Source: Nocardia asteroides
Lineage (GTDB): Bacteria > Actinomycetota > Actinomycetes > Mycobacteriales > Mycobacteriaceae
DNA length: 64,000 nucleotides
Direction: 5' to 3'
Assembly: GCA_019930625.1 (NCBI GenBank)
Contig: CP082844.1
Location: 7,006,001-7,070,000, forward strand
Notes under the pieces: generated by a model
Seen by the model: only the letters and a program-made list of their open reading frames with translations
What the model was told of the DNA's origin: nothing
Database searches by the model: none
Shown here: positions 39,701 through 49,075 of the stretch, one piece after another
Position numbering within the stretch: the first letter of the stretch is position 1
Layout of the letters: every line of letters begins with the position of its first letter
Made by a program: the position numbers and the translations under genes

Positions 39701-42139
39701 ATGCCGATGAACCCACCCGATTCCACCGAGATGCACGTGACCGACCCCGTGTCCCTCCGACGCAAACCCGCACGCCAGACGACGATTCGCAGCGCCTACC
39801 GGCTACAGCTGCGACCGGACACGCTCACCTTCGCCGAAGCGCGCGCCATCGCGGAATACCTCCAGCAGCTGGGCATTTCACACCTGTACCTGTCGCCGAT
39901 CCTGACCGCGACGCACGGCTCGACGCACGGCTACGACGTCACCGATCCGACCACGGTCTCCGCCGCTCTCGGCGGGCCGACCGGGCTCAAGGCCCTCGCC
40001 GACGAGGTGCGCAGCCGCGGCATGGGACTGATCGTGGACCTGGTGCCCAATCATGTCGGCGTCGCCGATCCGCGGCAGAACGCCTGGTGGTGGGACGTCC
40101 TGCGGAACGGCAAGGAATCGCGGTTCGCGCACTACTTCGACATCGACTGGAGCCCGGGCAACGGCGCGGGCGGCAGGCTGGCGCTGCCGGTGTTGCAGAG
40201 CGAGAACGACCCGGCGGCCCTGACCGTGGACCGCACGGGCGCCGAACCCATGCTCGCCCTGCACGATCTGCGGTTCCCGATCGCGCCTGGCACCGATGGG
40301 GACAACGCCCTGCGCATCCACGACAAGCAGCACTACCGGCTGGTGAGCTGGAAGGCCGGGCTGTGCACCTACCGGCGGTTCTTCGCGGTCAGCAGCCTGG
40401 CCGCGATCCGCCAGGAGAATCCCGAGGTCTTCGAGGTCACCCACCGCGAACTCGCCGCCTGGTGCGAGCACGACCTGATCGACGGTGTGCGGGTCGACCA
40501 TCCGGACGGTCTGTCCGATCCCGCCGGCTATCTCGCCCGGCTGCGCAGGTTGATCGGCCCGCACCGGCTGCTGCTGGTGGAGAAGATCCTGGCCAACCGC
40601 GAGCCACTGGACGCCACGCTCCCGATCGACGGCACCACCGGCTACGAAGCGCTGGCCGACTTCGGCGGCGTGCTGATCGATCCGCGCGGGGAGCACGCGC
40701 TCACCGAACTGTCGCGGCGGGTCGCCGGGCACGGCAGCGACCGGGCGTGGATCGGCGAGACCGAGCACCGGATCAAGCGAGCGGTCGCGGAGAGCATCCT
40801 GACGCCGGAAGTCCGGCGCCTGGTGGCCGCGATCAAGCAGGACGCGAACGCCGAGAGTTTCGACACCATGGCGCTGACCAACGCCACCATCGAGGTGCTG
40901 GCGTTCATGCCGGTGTACCGGGCCGACTACGCGCCGCTGGCCGGAATGGCGGGTGCGGTGATCGCCGAGGTGGAGAAGCGCAACAGCGAGCTCACCGCGC
41001 CGCTGGCGGTGCTGGTCGCGGCGCTGGCCGCCGACGGGGACGCGGCGGTGCGCTTCAGCCAGGTCTGCGGCGCGGTGACCGCGAAAGCGGTCGAGGACAC
41101 CATGTTCTACCAGGCCGCGCGGCTGGTCTCGTTGCAGGAGGTCGGCGGCAACCCGGCGCGCTTCGGTCATTCGCTCAACGAGTTCCATCTGTCCAACAGC
41201 CAGCGCGCGCAACTGTGGCCCGCGACCCTGACGACGCTGTCCACCCACGACACCAAGCGCGGCGAGGACGTCCGCGCCCGCATCGGCGTACTGTCCCAAG
41301 CCGCGGAGATCTGGGCGCGCAACGTGGACTCCTGGTTGGAGACCACCCCCGCGCCGGACGGGGCGACGGCACTGTTCCTGCTGCAGAACATGTTCGGGGT
41401 GTGGCCCGCGGACGGACGGCCCGCCGCGTCGGTGCCCGGCCTGCGCGAGCGTCTGCACGCGTTCGCCGAGAAGGCGATGCGGGAGGCGAACACCAAGACC
41501 TCCTGGGAGGAGCCGGACGCGGAGTTCGAGGCTGCCGTGCACGCGTGGCTGGACGCGGTGATCGACGGACCGGTGGGCTCCGAACTCGGCGACCTGGTGC
41601 ACGAACTGGCCCCGCACGCATGGTCGGACGCGTTGTCGCAGAAGCTGCTGCAGCTGTGCGGCCCCGGCATCCCGGACGTCTATCAGGGCTGCGAGCTGTG
41701 GGAGGACTCCCTCGTCGACCCGGACAACCGCAGGCCGGTGGACTTCGCCGCCCGCGCGGGCATGCTGCAATCGCTCACCGGCACACCGGCTTTGGACACC
41801 ACCGGCGCGGCGAAGATGTGGATCGTCGCCTACGCGCTGTGGTTGCGCCGCGAACGTCCCGACTGCTTCGTCGGCGGCGCCTACCGGCCGCTGTTCGCCA
41901 CCGGCGACCACGCGGCCGAACTGGTGTCCTACGCGCGCGGTCGCACGGGCGAGCCGCCGGAGGTCATCGTCGCGGCCACCCGCCACAGCGTGAGCCTGGC
42001 CGAGAGCGGATGGGGCGACACGTTCCTCGATCTGCCCTCGGGCAGCTGGACCGACCGGCTGACCGGACACACCTTCCAGGGCCGGGCCAGGCTGGAGAAG
42101 ATGTTCGCCAGGCTGCCCGTCGCGCTACTGGTGCGCTGA
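39701..42139 (+). CDS. treY: Maltooligosyltrehalose synthase TreY
   Basis: 812 aa GH13 enzyme that converts the reducing end of maltodextrins to a trehalosyl group. Family marks: STYRLQL-like SAYRLQLRPDTLTF opening, LYLSPILTATHGSTHGYDVTDPT, LVPNHVG, GVRVDHPDGLSDP, LLVEKIL, GTTGYE and STHDTKRGEDVRAR. Starts 5 bases after glgX (ATG at 39701; ATG at 39731 also possible), so the two are co-transcribed. Its partner treZ is about 5 kb away on the other strand. The 3' end overlaps the DUF2235 gene by 15 bases. Confidence 0.95.
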   Translation: MPMNPPDSTEMHVTDPVSLRRKPARQTTIRSAYRLQLRPDTLTFAEARAIAEYLQQLGISHLYLSPILTATHGSTHGYDVTDPTTVSAALGGPTGLKALADEVRSRGMGLIVDLVPNHVGVADPRQNAWWWDVLRNGKESRFAHYFDIDWSPGNGAGGRLALPVLQSENDPAALTVDRTGAEPMLALHDLRFPIAPGTDGDNALRIHDKQHYRLVSWKAGLCTYRRFFAVSSLAAIRQENPEVFEVTHRELAAWCEHDLIDGVRVDHPDGLSDPAGYLARLRRLIGPHRLLLVEKILANREPLDATLPIDGTTGYEALADFGGVLIDPRGEHALTELSRRVAGHGSDRAWIGETEHRIKRAVAESILTPEVRRLVAAIKQDANAESFDTMALTNATIEVLAFMPVYRADYAPLAGMAGAVIAEVEKRNSELTAPLAVLVAALAADGDAAVRFSQVCGAVTAKAVEDTMFYQAARLVSLQEVGGNPARFGHSLNEFHLSNSQRAQLWPATLTTLSTHDTKRGEDVRARIGVLSQAAEIWARNVDSWLETTPAPDGATALFLLQNMFGVWPADGRPAASVPGLRERLHAFAEKAMREANTKTSWEEPDAEFEAAVHAWLDAVIDGPVGSELGDLVHELAPHAWSDALSQKLLQLCGPGIPDVYQGCELWEDSLVDPDNRRPVDFAARAGMLQSLTGTPALDTTGAAKMWIVAYALWLRRERPDCFVGGAYRPLFATGDHAAELVSYARGRTGEPPEVIVAATRHSVSLAESGWGDTFLDLPSGSWTDRLTGHTFQGRARLEKMFARLPVALLVR

Positions 42140-43336
42140 GAGCTCGAGCGGGGGCGCGGCGGCCACCGCGGGAGCCTTCACGAGTTCCTTCGAGAAGACG
42201 CCGCGAACCTGCTCGAAGGTCTTCTCCGGAATCACCCCGCCCAGTTCCTCGCGCCAGCGCCGCAGATTCGCGGGATCGTAGTCGAACGCCTCCTGCGTGC
42301 AGGCGGCCAGCCGGACCCCATGATCGGTGGGCGTGGATATCCGGCGCCAGGAATCCCAGTGGAAGCGGCGGCTGCGCGGATTGCGCAGCGTGCGCACCAC
42401 GTTCAGGATGCGATAGCCCATGCTCAGGGAATCGTGCAGCCGCATGTGCCCGTCCTTCGCGGTGTCGCAGCGTTTGGACAGCTCCGCCAGCCGATCCCGG
42501 TCGAAGGCCAGCCCCACCGACTCTGCCTCGCGGACCATCCACTGCAGCGTCATATCGGACAGGCCGCATTCGGCGTAGCCGCCCCCGATGTCGGTGTGCA
42601 CGCCGGGGAACCACACCTGCTTGACCCGCTCGAACCCGCGCCGGTACTTCACGGTCGGTTCGACCGGAACCTCCCACAGGGACGGTTCGAAGTTGCGCCG
42701 CCGCTCATCGATGGCCAGCGCTTGCCGGGCACAGTGCACGTGACGGGAGAGCTTGACGTCGTGGAAGCGGTGCCGCAGCGAGGTGACCCCTGGCACGCCC
42801 AGCGCGCCGACGGTGTCGAACACGCCGAGGAAGTCGATCTTCGCTCGCCTGCAGTTCTCGCGGCGGAACTCCCGCCACTGCCGCGGCTCGGGCGGATCCG
42901 GATTCTCGGGCGTCGGTGCGGGCGGCCGCTGCCGGTAGATCCGCAAGGCCTCGGGGTACTTGCCCGCGATCATCGCCTCCGGGGTCATGATCCCGATGCG
43001 ACTGATCAGGCCAGCCAGGCTGCGCGCGGTGAAGGCGCCGCGACTGAACCCGAAGATGTAGATCTCGTCGCCCTTTTCCCAGTTCAGGGCCAGGTGCCAG
43101 TATGCGGAGGACAGATTCGCCTCGAGCCCGAGTCCGAAAGCTCCGCCCAGCAGGCGATCGCTGAGGAAGCCGCGCGCGCCGGGGCCGGAGACGTAGGTGA
43201 CCCACTGCTGGATCGTTTGTCCCGCCGGTCCCGGCGCGTCGAACCGGATGGTCTGCGCGATCTTGACAATGTTCGAAACCGTGCTGCTCGACTCGGCCTT
43301 CCACGTGCCGTCGCAACATACAACCAGGCGTTTCAT
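42125..43336 (-). CDS. DUF2235 hydrolase (Tle1-like phospholipase fold)
   Basis: 403 aa. The N-terminal half is the DUF2235 alpha/beta hydrolase domain also found in Tle1 phospholipases: MKRLVVCCDGTW start, nucleophile Ser98 in IFGFSRGAFTARSLAG, Asp in GVFDTVGALGVP, and His in WFPGVHTDIGGGY. No signal peptide. The ATG at 43336 has GGGAGGA 7 bases upstream. No type VI genes are near, and Gram-positive copies are probably housekeeping or stress hydrolases; substrate unknown. Its tail overlaps treY. Confidence 0.88.
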   Translation of the reverse strand: MKRLVVCCDGTWKAESSSTVSNIVKIAQTIRFDAPGPAGQTIQQWVTYVSGPGARGFLSDRLLGGAFGLGLEANLSSAYWHLALNWEKGDEIYIFGFSRGAFTARSLAGLISRIGIMTPEAMIAGKYPEALRIYRQRPPAPTPENPDPPEPRQWREFRRENCRRAKIDFLGVFDTVGALGVPGVTSLRHRFHDVKLSRHVHCARQALAIDERRRNFEPSLWEVPVEPTVKYRRGFERVKQVWFPGVHTDIGGGYAECGLSDMTLQWMVREAESVGLAFDRDRLAELSKRCDTAKDGHMRLHDSLSMGYRILNVVRTLRNPRSRRFHWDSWRRISTPTDHGVRLAACTQEAFDYDPANLRRWREELGGVIPEKTFEQVRGVFSKELVKAPAVAAAPPLELSAHQ

Positions 43337-43474
43337 GCCTTGATCCTCCCGCTGGTATCCCACCGAAACCCGCGTACTCCACTACTCGAATTCATCGCCG
43401 AACAGACCGGACAGCGTTAATGGCAAGCCGGAATACGCGAGTCGGCAAGACGGGCGAAGCGCTGGTCGCGATCG

Positions 43475-43708
43475 CTACGCGCGCCGCGGGCCCGGCTCGT
43501 CGCGCCGGGCGGAGCCCAGCCCGATCAGCCAGCGCGCCGCACCGAGCGCGGCCGCGACGAGCACCGCCAGCTGCAGCGATCCGGTGATCAGAGCCAGGAC
43601 GAGGCAGGTCCCCAGCCCGATGACCAGTGCGTCGAGCTTGTATACCGGCCACGCGCTGCCTGCGATGTCGATCGTGGCGCCGCGGGCCGAGGAGTGAACG
43701 ACCGCCAT
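43475..43708 (-). CDS. Small membrane protein, 77 aa
   Basis: Not recognised. [20 protein letters not shown] is followed by two hydrophobic helices ([17 protein letters not shown] and [19 protein letters not shown]) and a charged tail ending [10 protein letters not shown]. It starts 88 bases upstream of the divergent Ddn-like gene. The ATG at 43708 is supported by family-like length; no ribosome binding site is obvious. Confidence 0.65.
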   Translation of the reverse strand: MAVVHSSARGATIDIAGSAWPVYKLDALVIGLGTCLVLALITGSLQLAVLVAAALGAARWLIGLGSARRDEPGPRRA

Positions 43709-43795
43709 TTGCTCAGGGTAGTCGGATTCCGAAGTTCGGGCCAGCGAACTTTTCTCGCCGGGAACACGCAGGATCGCCGCGGCGTTGCGGCAGAC

Positions 43796-44230
43796 ATGCC
43801 ACTGACAGGTGAATACGAACCGAGCACATCGGACTGGGCCCGTGAGCAAGCCGAGAAGTACGAGAACTCCGGCGGCGCCGAGGGCGCGACGTTACTGGGC
43901 AAGCCCATCATCCTGCTCACCACCAAGGGCGCGAAGACCGGCAAGCTGCGCAAGACGCCGCTGATGCGGGTGGAGCACGACGGCGAGTACGCGGTGGTCG
44001 CTTCGCTGGGCGGCGCGCCCAAGCACCCGGTCTGGTACTACAACATCAAGGCCGAACCGCACGTCGAACTGCGCGACGGCGCGGTCAGCAAGGACTACAC
44101 CGCGCGCGAGGTCTTCGGCGAGGAGAAAGCTCAGTGGTGGGAGCGAGCGGTCCAGGTATGGCCGGACTACGCGGAGTACCAGACGAAAACCGACCGTCAG
44201 ATCCCCGTCTTCGTCCTCACGCCCAGGTAG
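43796..44230 (+). CDS. Ddn-like nitroreductase family (DUF385) deazaflavin protein
   Basis: 144 aa. Split beta-barrel of the F420-dependent Ddn/FDOR-B type: [46 protein letters not shown] spans residues about 39-84 and contains the GxxTGxxRxxPL cofactor motif. C-terminal [11 protein letters not shown] is typical. Such proteins reduce quinones or nitro compounds with F420H2. ATG at 43796. It precedes ilvA on the same strand, as Rv1558 precedes ilvA in M. tuberculosis (from memory). Confidence 0.9.
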   Translation: MPLTGEYEPSTSDWAREQAEKYENSGGAEGATLLGKPIILLTTKGAKTGKLRKTPLMRVEHDGEYAVVASLGGAPKHPVWYYNIKAEPHVELRDGAVSKDYTAREVFGEEKAQWWERAVQVWPDYAEYQTKTDRQIPVFVLTPR

Positions 44231-44305
44231 CTCCTACGCAGGTGGCCCGCGTGTCACTGCCACCCGCCGCAGCTCGCCGCCGCGGCAGGTGGCAGCATAT
44301 TTCGG

Positions 44306-45661
44306 GTGTCCAATCCGCTTGATGTCCTCGACGCACTGTCCGCTTCTCGCCCTGCGCTCACCGCGGACGAGATCGATGCTGCCGCCAAGCGAATTGCCGA
44401 CGTCATCGACCCGACCCCGCTTCAGCGCAGCGAGCGGCTGTCCACGCTGACCGGGGCGGAGGTCTATCTCAAGCGCGAGGATCTCAGCCCGGTCCGCTCC
44501 TACAAGCTGCGCGGCGCCTACAACCTGGTGGTGCAGCTGACCGAGGACGAACGCGCCGCCGGCGTGGTGGCGGCCAGCGCGGGCAACCACGCGCAGGGCG
44601 TCGCGTTCGCGTGTCAGGCGATGGGGATCAAGGGACGTATCTACGTGCCGACCACGACGCCGAAGCAGAAGCGTGATCGCATCCGGGTGCACGGTGGCGA
44701 GTTCGTGGAATTGATCGCGGTCGGCGAGACCTACGACGCCGCCGCCGCGGCGGCCGCCGCCGACGTGCAGCGCAGCGGCGCGACGATGGTGCCGCCGTTC
44801 GACGACGCGCGCACCGCGGCGGGTCAGGGCACCATCGCCGCGGAGATCCTGGAACAGCTCGGCGCCACTCCCGACCTGGTGATCGTGCCGGTGGGCGGCG
44901 GCGGCTGCCTGGCCGGTATCGGCACCTACCTGCGCGCGCGGTCTCCGCGCACCGCCATCCTGGGTGTGGAGCCTGCGGGCGCGGCCTCGATGACCGCGGC
45001 CCTCGTGGCGAGCGGTCCGGTCACGCTGCCGGAGATCGACCCGTTCGTTGACGGCGCCGCGGTGCGCCGGGTCGGCGCCGTGCCGTATGCCGCGGTGTCC
45101 GGATTCGGCGGGCGAGTGGTCTCGCACGCATCACTGCCGTTGCTGACCATCAGCGAGTCGCCCAGGGGCGCGGGCGCGTTCCAGATGATGCAGGTCGACG
45201 AAGGCGCGATCTGCACCACCATGCTCGACCTGTACCAGAACGAGGGCATCATCGCCGAGCCCGCGGGCGCGCTCACCACGACGGCGCTCGCGGAGATCAC
45301 CGTGGAGCCGGGCTCCACCGTGGTGTGCCTGGTGTCCGGCGGCAACAACGACGTGTCCCGCTACGGCGAGATCATCGAGCGCTCGCTCGTCCACCGCGGT
45401 CTCAAGCACTACTTCCTGGTGGACTTCCCGCAGGAACCCGGCGCGCTGCGCCGTTTCCTCAACGAGGTGCTCGGTCCCGACGACGACATCACGCTGTTCG
45501 AGTACGTCAAGCGCAACAACCGGGAGACGGGAGCCGCGCTGGTCGGCATCGAACTCGGCGCGCCGGACGGGCTGGGGCCGTTGCTGGGACGGATGCGCCA
45601 TTCGCCGATCCAGTGCGAGCGCCTCGAACCCGATTCGCCTGCCTACCGTTACCTGACCTGA
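44306..45661 (+). CDS. ilvA: Threonine dehydratase IlvA
   Basis: 451 aa PLP fold-type II enzyme converting threonine to 2-oxobutyrate for isoleucine. PLP lysine K67 in RSYKLRGA, the phosphate loop VGGGGCLAG, and the SASAGNHAQGVA region are intact. A C-terminal ACT-like regulatory domain (KHYFLVDFPQEPGALRRFL onward) suggests isoleucine feedback; length suits the biosynthetic actinobacterial form. GTG at 44306 (MSNPLDVLDAL), 75 bases after the Ddn-like gene. Confidence 0.95.
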   Translation: MSNPLDVLDALSASRPALTADEIDAAAKRIADVIDPTPLQRSERLSTLTGAEVYLKREDLSPVRSYKLRGAYNLVVQLTEDERAAGVVAASAGNHAQGVAFACQAMGIKGRIYVPTTTPKQKRDRIRVHGGEFVELIAVGETYDAAAAAAAADVQRSGATMVPPFDDARTAAGQGTIAAEILEQLGATPDLVIVPVGGGGCLAGIGTYLRARSPRTAILGVEPAGAASMTAALVASGPVTLPEIDPFVDGAAVRRVGAVPYAAVSGFGGRVVSHASLPLLTISESPRGAGAFQMMQVDEGAICTTMLDLYQNEGIIAEPAGALTTTALAEITVEPGSTVVCLVSGGNNDVSRYGEIIERSLVHRGLKHYFLVDFPQEPGALRRFLNEVLGPDDDITLFEYVKRNNRETGAALVGIELGAPDGLGPLLGRMRHSPIQCERLEPDSPAYRYLT

Positions 45662-45693
45662 GCCGGACGACGGCTACCAGCGGCCCCGCGCTC

Positions 45694-45753
45694 CGGTTCC
45701 GGTCCGAACGAGCCGGCCTGGGCGGCCCGAATGGCTCCCGGGCACCGGAACCG
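45694..45753. terminator. Possible bidirectional hairpin between ilvA and the convergent hydrolase
   Basis: CGGTTCCGGT (45694-45703) pairs perfectly with ACCGGAACCG (45744-45753). The loop holds a second inner pair, GAGCC with GGCTC, which could extend the stem. It lies between two convergent genes; no T tract. Confidence 0.5.
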
Positions 45754-45762
45754 CCCGGCAGG

Positions 45763-47013
45763 TCAGGCGGCCTTGCGCGTCTGGGTCGAAGGTATCCGGC
45801 GGCGGGACGCGCGCAGGCAGTTCAGCATGAGCGGCAACAGCCAGAACGCCGCCGACTGGTCGTAGCTGAGCTGCGCGGCGGAGAGCCGGTTGTGCACGAA
45901 GCCGACCGACAGGCCCAAGCGGGGTTCGGCCCAGCCGAAGGAGCCGCCGAGCCCGATGTGCCCGAACCCGGCGTGCGCGCCCGGCATCGGCAGCGAGTGG
46001 TAGCCCAGTCGCCACATCATCGGCAGGTAGAACAGCGCGCGGTCGGGCTGATAGGTCTCGACACGGCGCAGGGCCTTCATGGTGTGGCGGCCGAGATACC
46101 TGCGGTCGGCCACGGTGCCGTCGCCCGCGAGCGCGCCGTACATCGTGGCCAGCGCGGGCGCGGTGGCCACACCGTTGCCCGCACCGAGTTCGGTGTCCAG
46201 GATCGGCGGGCTGACGCCCTCGAGAATGGCTTCCAGACCGGGCAGGAACAGGCAGCGGGTGGCGGCGCCGAGCGCGCCGGGAATCTTGTGGCTACGGCCC
46301 AGAACCGCCGCGCCGAGCGGCCTTCCGAGCATGCTCAGCTGGGTGCCGGCCAGCGGCGCGTAGGTGAGCGCCGCACCGGCGGGCGGCCTGCCCAGATGCA
46401 GGCCGTCGATGCCCAGCGGCTCGGCGACCTCGGTGCGGATCAGTTCCGCCAGACTGGTACCGGTGATCGAGCGGGCCAGGCCACCGATCAGCCAGCCGAA
46501 GGTAAGCGCGTGGTAGGTGGGCACGCCGAGCGAACGGTCGGGCTTCGCCGCGGCCAGGCGCTGCTCCATGAGCTCGTGGTCCAGCACGTCGGCCAGGCCG
46601 CCGGTCGCGATCGGAGCCAGGGCGGACAGCCCCGCCCGATGGGTCAGCAGCTGGCGAACGGTGATCTTGCGCTTGCCGTTGGCGCCGAATTCCGGCCAGT
46701 ACTCCGCGACCGGAGCGGAATAGTCGAGCAACCCGCGGTCTGCGAGGCGGTGCACGACGGTGGCGGCGATTCCCTTGGTGGCCGAGAAGATGATCGTGCC
46801 GGTGTCCCTGGTCCACGGAACGTCACCACCGGAGCCGACCCAGATGTCCACCAGCGGCTCTCCGTGCCTGTGCAGCGTGAACGCCGCCCCCGCACCCCTA
46901 CGAGTACCGAACGCCCGTGCGAAAGCGCGCACGAACGGTGCGAATTCGGCGGCTGCGCTGCCACCCATTCCCGGGGGGAGAACCGCGAGGTCCCCGGAAG
47001 CGACGTTGCTCAT
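45763..47013 (-). CDS. Serine hydrolase (beta-lactamase / class C esterase family)
   Basis: 416 aa. Beta-lactamase-fold esterase: SxxK motif SATK in TIIFSATKGIAATVVHRL, tyrosine motif YHALTFGWLIGG in place of YxN, and a C-terminal HIGLGGSFGWAEP (HxG/GGS-like) segment. No signal peptide, so it is probably a cytoplasmic esterase or lipase of the LipL/LipD type rather than a penicillin-degrading enzyme. ATG at 47013 (MSNVASGDLAVL). Converges on ilvA; lies 113 bases downstream of treZ. Confidence 0.88.
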   Translation of the reverse strand: MSNVASGDLAVLPPGMGGSAAAEFAPFVRAFARAFGTRRGAGAAFTLHRHGEPLVDIWVGSGGDVPWTRDTGTIIFSATKGIAATVVHRLADRGLLDYSAPVAEYWPEFGANGKRKITVRQLLTHRAGLSALAPIATGGLADVLDHELMEQRLAAAKPDRSLGVPTYHALTFGWLIGGLARSITGTSLAELIRTEVAEPLGIDGLHLGRPPAGAALTYAPLAGTQLSMLGRPLGAAVLGRSHKIPGALGAATRCLFLPGLEAILEGVSPPILDTELGAGNGVATAPALATMYGALAGDGTVADRRYLGRHTMKALRRVETYQPDRALFYLPMMWRLGYHSLPMPGAHAGFGHIGLGGSFGWAEPRLGLSVGFVHNRLSAAQLSYDQSAAFWLLPLMLNCLRASRRRIPSTQTRKAA

Positions 47014-47126
47014 CTCTCCACGGTAATCGCACGGGACGATTCCGGCAAAGTACCTGTCTCGGACAGTTGTACGCCCGTTATCCGGAAAACGCCCGAAAGG
47101 CGGCCCGGAGCTGGGATTCCACGCTC

Positions 47127-48866
47127 TCAGCGCCTGCCGGGCAGCGCCGTCTCCAGCAGGGCGAACGAGTGGCCGGGAACGGTTGTGGCGGAAGGGCCGA
47201 TCGTCGGGGATTCCCAGGACAGCAGCGGGATGCCCGCGATCGGGACGGCCACCGGGTCCTCGCCGAGGTTGCACACCAGTGCCAGCGTGCCCCGGTGCAC
47301 GACGATCCACCGCGCCGCCTCGTCGTAGTCCACCGAAACGTGGGTCATCCATGGGTCGCTGAGCTCCGCCCGGTCGCGGCGCAGTGCCAGCAGGGCGCGA
47401 TAGCACGACAGCAGCCGCGCGTGTTCCGGCTCGTCCGGTTCGGTCCAGTCGAGCTTGGAGCGCAGGAACGTCTTCACGTCCTGCGGGTCGGGCACCTCGC
47501 CCTCGGACCAGCCGTGGGCAGCGAACTCCTTCTTGCGCCCGGATGCGGTGGCGGCGGCGACCTCCGGGTCGGTGTGCGAGGTGAAGAACTGGAACGGCGT
47601 GTGCGCGCCCCACTCCTCCCCCATGAACAGCATCGGCGTGAACGGCCCGCACAGCACGAGGGCTGCTTTGACCGCCAGCTGGCCGTCGGTCAGGTAGGCG
47701 CTGGGCCGGTCGCCGAGCGCGCGGTTGCCGATCTGGTCGTGGTCACAGGTGTAGGCCAGCAGCGCGCTACCGGGGATGAGACCGCGATCGATCGCTCGGC
47801 CGTGCGTGCGGCCACGGAAGCTGGAATACGTTGCGGCGTGGAAGAACCCGTGCTTCAACGTCCGCGCCAGGCAGCGCAGCGAACCGAAATCGGCGTAATA
47901 GCCCTGCCGCTCGCCGGAGACGGCGGTGTGCACGGCGTGGTGCAGGTCGTCGTTCCACTGGGCGGTCAGGCCGTACCCACCGGCCGCGCGCGGGGTGATC
48001 AGCTTCGGATCGTTGAGATCGCTTTCCGCGATCAGCGTCAGCGGCCTGCGCACGTGGGTGGCGAGACGCTCGGTCTCGACGGCGAGTTCGGCCAGCAGGT
48101 GCGTGGCCGTGCGGTCGACGAGGGCGTGCACCGCGTCCAGGCGCAGCGCGTCGACGTGGAACTCGCGCAGCCATCGCAAGGCGTTGTCGAGGATGTACCT
48201 GCGCACGTGATCGGACTGCGGACCGTCGAGGTTGAGGCTCGGCCCCCAGGTGTTGCGACCCTCGGTCAGGTACGGCGCGAAACGTGGCAGGTAGTTGCCG
48301 GACGGGCCGAGATGGTTGTAGACGACGTCCAGGCACACCGCCAGACCACGGATATGGCAGGCGTTCACGAACCGTTGCAGGCCGTCGGGCCCGCCGTAGC
48401 TTTCCTGCACCGCGTACCAGAGCACGCCGTCGTAGCCCCAGTTGTGCGTGCCGTCGAAGGCGTTCACCGGCATGACCTCGACCACGGTGACGCCCAGCGC
48501 GACGAGATGGTCGAGCCGCTCGATCGCGGCGTCGAAGGTGCCCCCCGGGGTGAAGGTTCCGATGTGCAGTTCGTAGTAGACCGCCCCGGCCTGCGGACGG
48601 CCGGTCCACCCCGCGTCGGTCCACGCCGCCGGATCGAGGGTGTGCAGCGCCGAGCGGGCGTGCACCCCGTCGGGCTGGCGCGGCGAGCGGGGATCGGGCA
48701 GCACTGTCGGGTCGTCGTCGAGCAGGAACCCGTATCTGGCCCCCTTCGCGGCCGGTACGTCGGTGCGCCACCACCCGTCCGGCGACCGCGTCATCGAGTG
48801 GACGACACCCTCCAGATCCAGTCGCACCGCCTCGGGCCGCGGTGCCCACACCTCGAACACACTCAC
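47127..48866 (-). CDS. treZ: Maltooligosyltrehalose trehalohydrolase TreZ
   Basis: 579 aa GH13 enzyme that releases trehalose from maltooligosyltrehalose. N-terminal CBM48-like domain (VFEVWAPRPEAVRLDL), then YYELHIGTFTPGGTFDAAI, VVEVMPVNAFDGTHNWGYDG, LDVVYNHLGPSGNYL, DALRLDAVHAL (nucleophile Asp), LIAESDLNDP (acid Glu) and YTCDHDQIGNRA. The GTG at 48866 is fixed by the VSVFEVW start. It is in the opposite orientation to glgX-treY and about 5 kb away, an unusual split. Confidence 0.95.
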   Translation of the reverse strand: MSVFEVWAPRPEAVRLDLEGVVHSMTRSPDGWWRTDVPAAKGARYGFLLDDDPTVLPDPRSPRQPDGVHARSALHTLDPAAWTDAGWTGRPQAGAVYYELHIGTFTPGGTFDAAIERLDHLVALGVTVVEVMPVNAFDGTHNWGYDGVLWYAVQESYGGPDGLQRFVNACHIRGLAVCLDVVYNHLGPSGNYLPRFAPYLTEGRNTWGPSLNLDGPQSDHVRRYILDNALRWLREFHVDALRLDAVHALVDRTATHLLAELAVETERLATHVRRPLTLIAESDLNDPKLITPRAAGGYGLTAQWNDDLHHAVHTAVSGERQGYYADFGSLRCLARTLKHGFFHAATYSSFRGRTHGRAIDRGLIPGSALLAYTCDHDQIGNRALGDRPSAYLTDGQLAVKAALVLCGPFTPMLFMGEEWGAHTPFQFFTSHTDPEVAAATASGRKKEFAAHGWSEGEVPDPQDVKTFLRSKLDWTEPDEPEHARLLSCYRALLALRRDRAELSDPWMTHVSVDYDEAARWIVVHRGTLALVCNLGEDPVAVPIAGIPLLSWESPTIGPSATTVPGHSFALLETALPGRR

Positions 48867-49075
48867 CGAGCCAGCATCGCACGGGCGCGCCCGGCCCGCC
48901 GGATAGCGACACCTGCCTCGGAGACAACGGCCTGCGCGCTCCCGGCCGCGCGACCAACTGCCCGCAGTCCCTTCATTCGTCCGCGCGACCACTGTGACCG
49001 GATCAAGGGCCGAGGCCGACCGGCTGTGGCCGTGGGGTCCTGGCCGGAACGGGCGATCCCTGCCAGAGTGGAGGC

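Noticed and set aside
45763..47013. Calling the serine hydrolase a beta-lactamase
   Set aside because: No signal peptide, and the YxN and KTG motifs are replaced; the family includes many esterases.
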